From the NCBI GenBank assembly GCA_011316305.1, contig SAUG01000072.1:186001-250000 (forward strand): a stretch of 64,000 nucleotides of DNA, read 5' to 3'. Source of the DNA: Rusavskia elegans. Its lineage: Eukaryota > Ascomycota > Lecanoromycetes > Teloschistales > Teloschistaceae. The translations under genes and the position numbers were made by a program. This document shows positions 58,572 to 64,000 of this stretch, piece by piece. Position 1 is the first letter of the stretch. Each line of letters starts with the position of its first letter. The notes under the pieces were generated by a model. The model was given only the letters and a program-made list of their open reading frames with translations, was not told where the DNA came from and searched no databases.

Positions 58572-59940
58572 ATGGCTACCTCCTTCGACGCTCTCCTGCA
58601 AGCCGGCAAGTCATCATCGCACTTTCGGTGTTGCTCTGCTAATGAATGTAAAAGACCGGCAAAAACGAAGAAATGAAGAACTAGCAAATGAGCTGCTAGG
58701 AAAAGGTCGGAGAGCAAGTACCCCGAGCAATGACCTTCGAAAGTCGAGCCCAGGTGGGAGCTTGGCCAGTCGAATTGGCATAACCAAAGTGTGAAAGTTC
58801 TTCTCTCTCCTCGACTGCGACATCTAATCATTTTTCAATAGCGTTCAGTGTCGGCAACGCCGAATCCAAGGAGCAATCTCAATCCTCAAGCAGCAAACGG
58901 AAAACAGCGTGGGCCCAAGTCCATGCTCCCTCCCAATCCCCGCCCAGTCCGGGAGAATGCTATGGCACAGAAAGCCCAGAGGGATCGACTGAAGGCGAAT
59001 CTCGCGACAATGGACTGGGAATCCAATACGAACGGTCAAGCGAACGTGCAGGGCACAGGTGCTGAGATAACCATCCGTGGCTTAGCCGGCCCCTACACCG
59101 TTGTTGGAAGCAACTTCGCGCCAGGAACTACTGCTGCCGACATCGAGGCCGCCATGTTGCCGATAGGCGGTCAAATGCAGAATTGCCAGGTCAGCAGCTT
59201 TCGAGCCACTCTACACCAATACCACTTGACTTTCAATGGAGCTGTCCCTGGCAAGCTAGGTATCCGAGACCTCGACTCGCACCAGTCGAGGTTGGATGCC
59301 ATGACAAGCCATGGGATGAGATAAACTCCGACGTCAGACCTATTCATACTCATTAGACACCTCTATTGCTCGAATATCCTGCATGCTGACTCCAAATTCT
59401 GCTGCAGATCGTGACCAAAGTGCCTAATGTTGTTGCCGAGATGGTCTTCTCCGAGAAAGCTCAGGCTGACAATGTTATTGCCACTTTCAACAACAAAAAG
59501 GCGAGTGTCCTGCATTGGCCATCAATTTTGATCGAGCTGACGTGCAAACTTAGGCCGATGGGCGCCTCCTCCGTATGCACTTGAGACTCGGCAACTCCAC
59601 TGCCCCACCAAAAGCTCCGTCCCACGACAACGCCCCTCGCAATGCACCTTCTGAGCCCAAGGCAAATCGAATTGATCTCACATACGAGGAAAACGCATAC
59701 AACAAGCAACGTGAACAATCAGACCGAAGCCGGCGCCGTGCTGAGCCTGAACTTCAAGATGGGAGCTACGGTTTCGAAGCCAAGGAAGACCGTATGGAGG
59801 TGGACGGAGATCGCCATGACTCTTATCGTGACGGTTCAAGAGCTTCGGGACGTGGTAGGAATATTGGACCACCACAGGATGAACGGCCACTGTACAGCGA
59901 CGATCTCTATCGCCGTCCACGTGGTCGAGGATATCGATGA
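58572..59940 (+). CDS. RRM-like fungal RNA-binding protein
   Basis: Five exons: 58572-58605, 58655-58788, 58842-59189, 59408-59500 and 59554-59940 (331 aa). Introns 1 and 4 appear to use GC donors (GCAAGT and GCGAGT); intron 3 is unusually long (218 nt). The N-terminus reads MATSFDALLQADRQKRRNEE then LANELLGKGRRASTP. An RRM-like alpha-beta fold at about 100-200 begins ITIRGLAGPYTVVGSNFAPG. It spans the splice NCQ-IVTKVPNVVAEMVFSE and ends IATFNNKKADGRLLRMHLRL. The C-terminus is Arg/Asp/Gly-rich, with RRPRGRGYR. An mRNA-related role is inferred, not shown. Alternative GT donors break frame or family sequence. Confidence 0.75.
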
Positions 59941-60589
59941 TTTACAAAGAGGAACTTGCACGACGAGCCGGTCAAGCGACTAGCTACTGACCTATTGTAT
60001 GTTATCAATCGTCGAGGGTAACTACTCTGTAGGAGAGAGCGAAGCATCAGATATCCCAGGTCGACGAACGATGCCAGAGAAGAACTGGCTTGGAAGTCTA
60101 GACCTTCCTGTGGGGTCGGGTCGAAAGCCAAGCTCTCGTCAGGTTATCTCACAAACCTGATGTAGAGCGCTCTGCTGTAACTAGCTATCTCGGTAATGAA
60201 CCAAGCGTGCTGTAGGGAGTCTTGCGCCGAGCTTAGACCACCAAGACCATCTATGTGAGATTTACGGACCCCTGACGCTTGTCTTGGCAACACTAGCTCT
60301 TGCAAAAAGCTTTCGAGCCCAAAAATCTTGGCAATCTGCTACCTCCCTACTTCACGGCGGTATGAACATTTTATGTATGTCGGTAAGTCCTTAAGTAATA
60401 GTAGGCACATGTTCGAAGAACATCCTACTAGTAGTTATCGGATGCCAATCAAGAGGGAGGATAATTTCGAAAGCTTTTCGTAAGAGCTAGTAGCGGGCAT
60501 AGCGCAGCCCTTGTTTCATTGTTATGGTTGTCCACGCTTCACAAGTATTGATCTCTAGTCAAACTTGCAGAGCTTCTTACCATAAGTAG
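59941..60589. other. Intergenic region upstream of the Med27-like gene
   Basis: Head-to-tail spacer of 649 bp, GC-normal, with no ORF of note. Confidence 0.35.
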
Positions 60590-61611
60590 ATGTCCGTCAT
60601 GGACTCTACTACAGCCTCCAATGAGGCTACCACAACGCAAGCGATGGCATGGAACGAGGCCCGTCTTGAATCATCCATGGCGCAGCTCCAAGAAATGCAC
60701 GCTCGGGTACGCACAAGCTATTCAAACCAAACCTGACAGCGACTGACTGTCATCTTCTAGCTTTGCAATCTTCGAGATGTAGTATCACGGCTTGTGGACC
60801 CAATGCTTGTTCAGCAGAGTTCCCCAGAGGAGCTCTACAACGACTTTGCAAAAAACGTGAACAAGACACAGGCGGATGTCCAGGAATTCACGAGACTTAT
60901 CCGCAGCGATAAGAGCAAAGAGATCTTTGAAAGAGCTGCGGAGAGTAGAGCACAGAATAGCGGAGATATCAGAGGCTGGAGAGTCACGGAGCACGAAGAC
61001 TGGCTGGACGTTCGTGGTGTGGACGTGCCGAGAGATGTGAGAGCAGATGGGACGACTGGGCCGAACTCGAATTCACCTCCCGGAACTAGCATAGAAGATC
61101 TACGTGCAGCTATGGAGCAATTCAAGAATAGTCACCCGGGAATTGACAGCTCATTAGATGAGGTTTCGAAAACTATGATGGTATCTATGTTCGAACCTCT
61201 ACCAAATACCCATACTGATACAGTCCTGGCAGATTAACCTTCCACCGCCTGGTGGTATACATTTCAGTGTAGCAATCTGTGATGATTCCTCCACACAGGG
61301 TAGATTCTTTGTGACTTGCAAAGAGTCCTCAAGCATGCATGCAACCATTCTTCGCCATATAAACCACGTTGTGAGAAACTGCAACCCAGACGTCCTTCTT
61401 GTAAGCTCGCCTGCCCAATCTCAACACTGGCTGACCACCTTAGGTCATCCTAGCCTCGTATGTCAACTTCAAAAAAGAGCCCTGTTCTCGATGTAGAAGA
61501 CTCCTGGATCGGAACGCGCAATTTCCGCTGCTTCGAGTTGATAAGAGCAGTGGACATCACGAGGGCCTGACTGGCGCGCAATGGCAGCCATTGCATGTCG
61601 ACTGTGTGTGA
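60590..61611 (+). CDS. Mediator subunit 27-like protein
   Basis: Four exons: 60590-60706, 60761-61180, 61233-61400 and 61444-61611 (290 aa). Introns are 54, 52 and 43 nt with CTGAC/CTGAT branch sites and all in phase 0. The N-terminal half is helical (SSMAQLQEMHARLCNLRDVV, SPEELYNDFAKNVNK). Then comes a beta-rich part, INLPPPGGIHFSVAICDDSS. The C-terminus CSRCRRLLDRNAQFPLLR followed by WQPLHVDC is a Cys/His cluster of the type that ends Med27 proteins. Without the last two introns the frame would stop early at 61237, losing this domain. Med27 sits in the Mediator tail/upper middle. An internal ATG at 60599 is a possible alternative start. Stop lies 16 bp from the next gene's stop. Confidence 0.7.
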
Positions 61612-61627
61612 TGCTGGTCCCGATATC

Positions 61628-62296
61628 CTAAGGACCAGGGTTCAACAGATGGTTCACTGGATGGTCCCATCGGTGCCGCCAGTACCGAGGTCGCTCATTA
61701 TGATGCCAATCCCAGCTAGATGTGATCGGATAATATCTGAAGGGATACAAACGAGCGTGACGCTCTAGATCGGTTTGCAGTTCGAAGGCTCGAGCACTGT
61801 ATTCAGGGGTGCCGTTAATGTCTCGGCGGTAGAGCCATTCTCTCCCCTGTCGGTCCCACTTTACGTCACTCCAATCGCCTGGACGTGGTCGCTTGTACTT
61901 TCGAGTCTTGAAGTCATACTTCTCAGTCGTGGGTCTGCGGCCGAGCACCCAATGATCAGGATCTCCTGGCCAGTTATCCCTTCTGTTATGATACCCCATG
62001 TTATCGAATCCTTGGAGGTGAGGCCACAGTCCATATCCCCAATGCGTCCATGCTTGTCGGTTAGGACCGTCGTCACCTTGCTTTCCAGCCCACATGTCCG
62101 GTCCCTTGCCGCTGAGAATATCCGTGAACCTGCTCCAAGTGTGGGCTCCCTTTTGTTTCTTGTCTCGAGGCCAAACAATTTGTCTCTTGCACTCCCGATT
62201 CGACTTTGGCGGGCGACGAGGTGCATGAGGACCATCAGACCAGCGGAAATTTGGGTCTCGGAAATCAGCCCATGGGACAGCATCGAGGTCGGCCAT
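61628..62296 (-). CDS. Trp/Arg/Pro-rich hypothetical protein
   Basis: Single exon, 222 aa, from ATG at 62296 (MADLDAVPWADFRDPNFRW). Upstream in-frame sequence starts only at a non-ATG codon. Composition is striking: about 20 Trp plus many Tyr, His, Arg and Pro (for example WTHWGYGLWPHLQGFDNMGY, then DHWVLGRRP and WDWHHNERPRYWRHRW). No signal peptide, membrane span or known domain. Aromatic-rich, tandem-like W-x-x-W spacing might mean a small repeat fold. Convergent and nearly abutting the Med27-like gene. Confidence 0.6.
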   Translation of the reverse strand: MADLDAVPWADFRDPNFRWSDGPHAPRRPPKSNRECKRQIVWPRDKKQKGAHTWSRFTDILSGKGPDMWAGKQGDDGPNRQAWTHWGYGLWPHLQGFDNMGYHNRRDNWPGDPDHWVLGRRPTTEKYDFKTRKYKRPRPGDWSDVKWDRQGREWLYRRDINGTPEYSARAFELQTDLERHARLYPFRYYPITSSWDWHHNERPRYWRHRWDHPVNHLLNPGP

Positions 62297-62634
62297 GCCG
62301 GATAAAGACTCACAATGCAGATTGTATAGATATACAAGGATCAAGATGTTCGAATCGAAGGAGCGTCATTCTGGCTGCTTTTGACTCTTTCACCTCTTTC
62401 CTGAGTTGCCGGAGACGTTTGACCCAGCAAACCTCCCTAATGCGCCAGCTACGCGAACAGCGAATGGCCAACGCATTTCTGATCCACAAGTACACCTGAC
62501 AATATGCTTGTATACAAACAATAAAGAAAGAAATCTTGGGCTTGAATGTTTTAGATCGCGTCAAACCACTCTGCAGCGGCAACGTTGTTCTTTGCGTCCG
62601 CTTCCATGCAAGCACCCGCTTCTAGAAGCTTTCT
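62297..62634. other. Spacer between hypothetical gene and inverted-repeat element
   Basis: A plus-strand frame at 62406-62648 runs into the inverted-repeat element and has no ATG in a good position; I do not call it a gene. It includes the left target duplication of the element. Confidence 0.35.
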
Positions 62635-63200
62635 ATGGCGGACGATAGGGGGCTTCCAGACAAAACAAAGTCGGAGGGAAGAAGACCCAGATTTCGAGGT
62701 TCGCTCGCAGATGTTCAATATTTTAAAATATAACTCTACCAGATCGGCTTAAAAAGTTACAATTCCGATATTATTCGAAAGCTCTAAATCTATTTACTCC
62801 AAAATATAATTTTTAGATAATCCTACCGGTAGCGCATTGAGTTATTAGTAGCTAGGTTTTAGTAATAGGGAGATAAAGGGGCTTGGCGCAGCCTTACTTA
62901 GCCCTACCCAGCCCTACCCAGCCCTACCCAGCCCTATAATCTCTCTTGGCAATACAAGGCTGAGGTAGCAAGTGGAAGCCCTAGGTTTATAGCGCTATAT
63001 ACTAATACGCTGAGGGTAGAATCAGTCAAAAAGAGTAGAATAGAGTATGTAGACGTAGCGCTTTCGAATAACACCGGAATTATCGCTTCTGGAGCAGATT
63101 TGGTGGAGTTATAAGCTGTCATTTTAAGCTCCAGGAGCTTGACCGGCAGTCTTCTTCCCTCCGACTTTGTTTTGTCTGGAAGCCCCCTATCGTCCGCCAT
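62635..63200. mobile_element. 566-bp element with near-perfect long inverted repeats (MITE)
   Basis: Arms of about 52 bp beginning ATGGCGGACGATAGGGGGCT are identical in inverse at both ends (62635-62686 and 63149-63200). The 8-mer AGCTTTCT precedes the left arm (62627-62634) and follows the right arm (63201-63208), an exact target-site duplication of hAT-like length. A TA-only reading (element 62636-63199) is the alternative. The interior is AT-rich and includes three units of GCCCTACCCA. No transposase ORF. Identical arms suggest a recent insertion or sparing from RIP. Confidence 0.82.
62901..62936 (+). repeat. 10-bp tandem repeat GCCCTACCCA
   Basis: Three exact units followed by a partial fourth (GCCCTA), with a degenerate unit just before. 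Lies inside the inverted-repeat element. Confidence 0.9.
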
Positions 63201-63208
63201 AGCTTTCT

Positions 63209-63864
63209 AGCCTGTACGACGTTGTCTGAATGATCTATGTCCCAACGCTTGGTCGGCTGCTCAGCCGCTTCCAATTACTAAGAGGATGTTGTGGGTTATC
63301 CGAGTCACCATGTGCCCTACACACACACAAGCTGCTCTTCAAGTCTCCTAGCACTGTTAGCCTCACCGATGTCAAAAAACCGCAGACAAACAGTCATTGC
63401 TTATTCGGATCAGCATGGCCTCTTCGATATATTCAAAATCCATATCTGAGCAGCGATGTCATGTTAGGAGTTGGAGAACCATTGAGACGCAAGATTAAAT
63501 CCCTGAGGCTGTGCGTCTGGACAATGAAATCGGATGTACCAGATCTCTCCATGGCCAAAAGCTGCAAGCGTGCTGGGATCCGCAAATATTCGACCAAATG
63601 TGACCGCCTTATGGAAGCGTCCTTCTGGATATTCAATGACCGATGAGCCGATCTGGAGCGCAGAGAGTCAAATATGAAGGCCGTGCAGTGCAGGCCGCCG
63701 CTTGTTCTTCATCATCGCACCTTCTCAGAACAAAGATAGAAGGACAAGAAGGCCAACAGAGCAATCAACCATGCTGCGAACCACATATAATCCAAATTCA
63801 ACTCATTGCACTAATTCTATCATCACAACTCTTATTCGCCTCAAGCTTCGAGCGACTATCAATA
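63209..63864. other. Spacer before the right-edge gene
   Basis: ORFs at 63230-63646 (+) and 63433-63636 (-) overlap and show no family features. Presumably the promoter and 5' UTR of the gene that starts at 63865. Confidence 0.35.
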
Positions 63865-64000
63865 ATGTCCAAGACATCAACCACGGACCACGACACCGGC
63901 ATCACCGCCCTTGACGGACTGACAGCCCACCGCTCTCCTACCGACAATGACTCCGTCTACTTCACAGCCAGCGACGGCAGAGTTCCGGTACCACAAACCC
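63865..64000 (+). CDS. 5' end of an unidentified gene, cut by the window edge
   Basis: ATG at 63865 opens a frame that stays open to the window end: MSKTSTTDHDTGITALDGLT and on to SVYFTASDGRVPVPQT. Third positions are strongly C-biased (ACC, GAC, ATC, GCC), as in expressed fungal genes. The pyrimidine-rich sequence upstream is a typical fungal 5' leader. Only 45 residues are visible, so no function can be assigned. Confidence 0.55.
   Translation, partial: MSKTSTTDHDTGITALDGLTAHRSPTDNDSVYFTASDGRVPVPQT

Noticed and set aside
58606..58666. GT-donor alternative for the first intron of the RRM-like gene (58610-58670)
   Set aside because: It gives a shorter N-terminus with a non-nearest acceptor; the GCAAGT donor fits phase, branch distance and the ADRQKRRNEELA sequence better. 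RNA evidence could reverse this.
60794..61237. 147-aa stand-alone ORF ending at 61237
   Set aside because: Splicing at 61181-61232 and 61401-61443 extends it to a Med27-type C-terminus in the same phase.
62406..62648. Plus-strand 80-codon frame entering the inverted-repeat element
   Set aside because: Starts at a non-ATG codon right after a stop and ends inside the mobile element; no homologous features.
1..64000. tRNA genes, CRISPR arrays, viral integrations or a biosynthetic cluster
   Set aside because: Looked for and not seen: no B-box-like GGTTCGAATCC with a matching acceptor stem, no spaced repeats, no polyketide, NRPS or terpene signatures.

Overview
This is a eukaryotic window from a filamentous ascomycete (Pezizomycotina). 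Genes are intron-containing on both strands, and almost all introns are 43-100 nt with GT...AG ends and CTAAC/CTGAC-like branch sites. The conserved gene set is fungal (MGM101, TOF1, ATG15, THO1, TFB2, Cwf11/Aquarius, Med27). One AT-saturated repeat block carries the marks of repeat-induced point mutation (RIP). Dothideomycetes, Eurotiomycetes or Lecanoromycetes are plausible; I cannot place it further.

Layout. 1-7227: Rtf2, a Trf4/5-like poly(A) polymerase, and a kinase-like/Ifi-6-16 fusion protein. 7228-14881: a nest of three mobile elements. These are a RIP-degraded hAT transposon (7236-14364, 8-bp target duplication), a gag-less Ty3/Gypsy LTR retrotransposon inside it (8623-12588, 408-bp LTRs, CTTCC duplication), and a 510-bp TA-flanked inverted-repeat element (14370-14879) directly against its right edge. 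15345-28297: MGM101, biotin-protein ligase, a 3-hydroxyacyl-CoA dehydrogenase, TOF1, an F-box protein and TFB2, mostly as divergent pairs. 28717-33479: a disordered hypothetical protein and a 2.6-kb gene-free stretch. 33480-48855: the spliceosomal helicase Cwf11/Aquarius head-to-head with THO1/HPR1, then a VPS9-domain GEF head-to-head with ATG15, and a RING/LON-domain protein. 48856-64000: a malate/sulfite-type TDT transporter with a small inverted-repeat element in its promoter, an RBR E3 ligase, a disordered hypothetical protein, an RRM-like protein with two apparent GC-AG introns, a four-exon Med27-like gene, a Trp-rich hypothetical protein, another inverted-repeat element with near-perfect arms, and the 5' end of a gene leaving the window.

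How it fits together. Most genes are housekeeping, with many in nuclear gene expression: TRAMP-type RNA surveillance, TFIIH, spliceosome, THO, Mediator and an RRM-like protein. Two act at replication forks (Rtf2 and Tof1/Swi1). There is no sign of an operon or a secondary-metabolite cluster. Exon boundaries were chosen by eye from frame continuity, GT/AG (or GC/AG) signals, branch sites and family conservation. Product names rest on sequence motifs recognised from memory; no database search was run.
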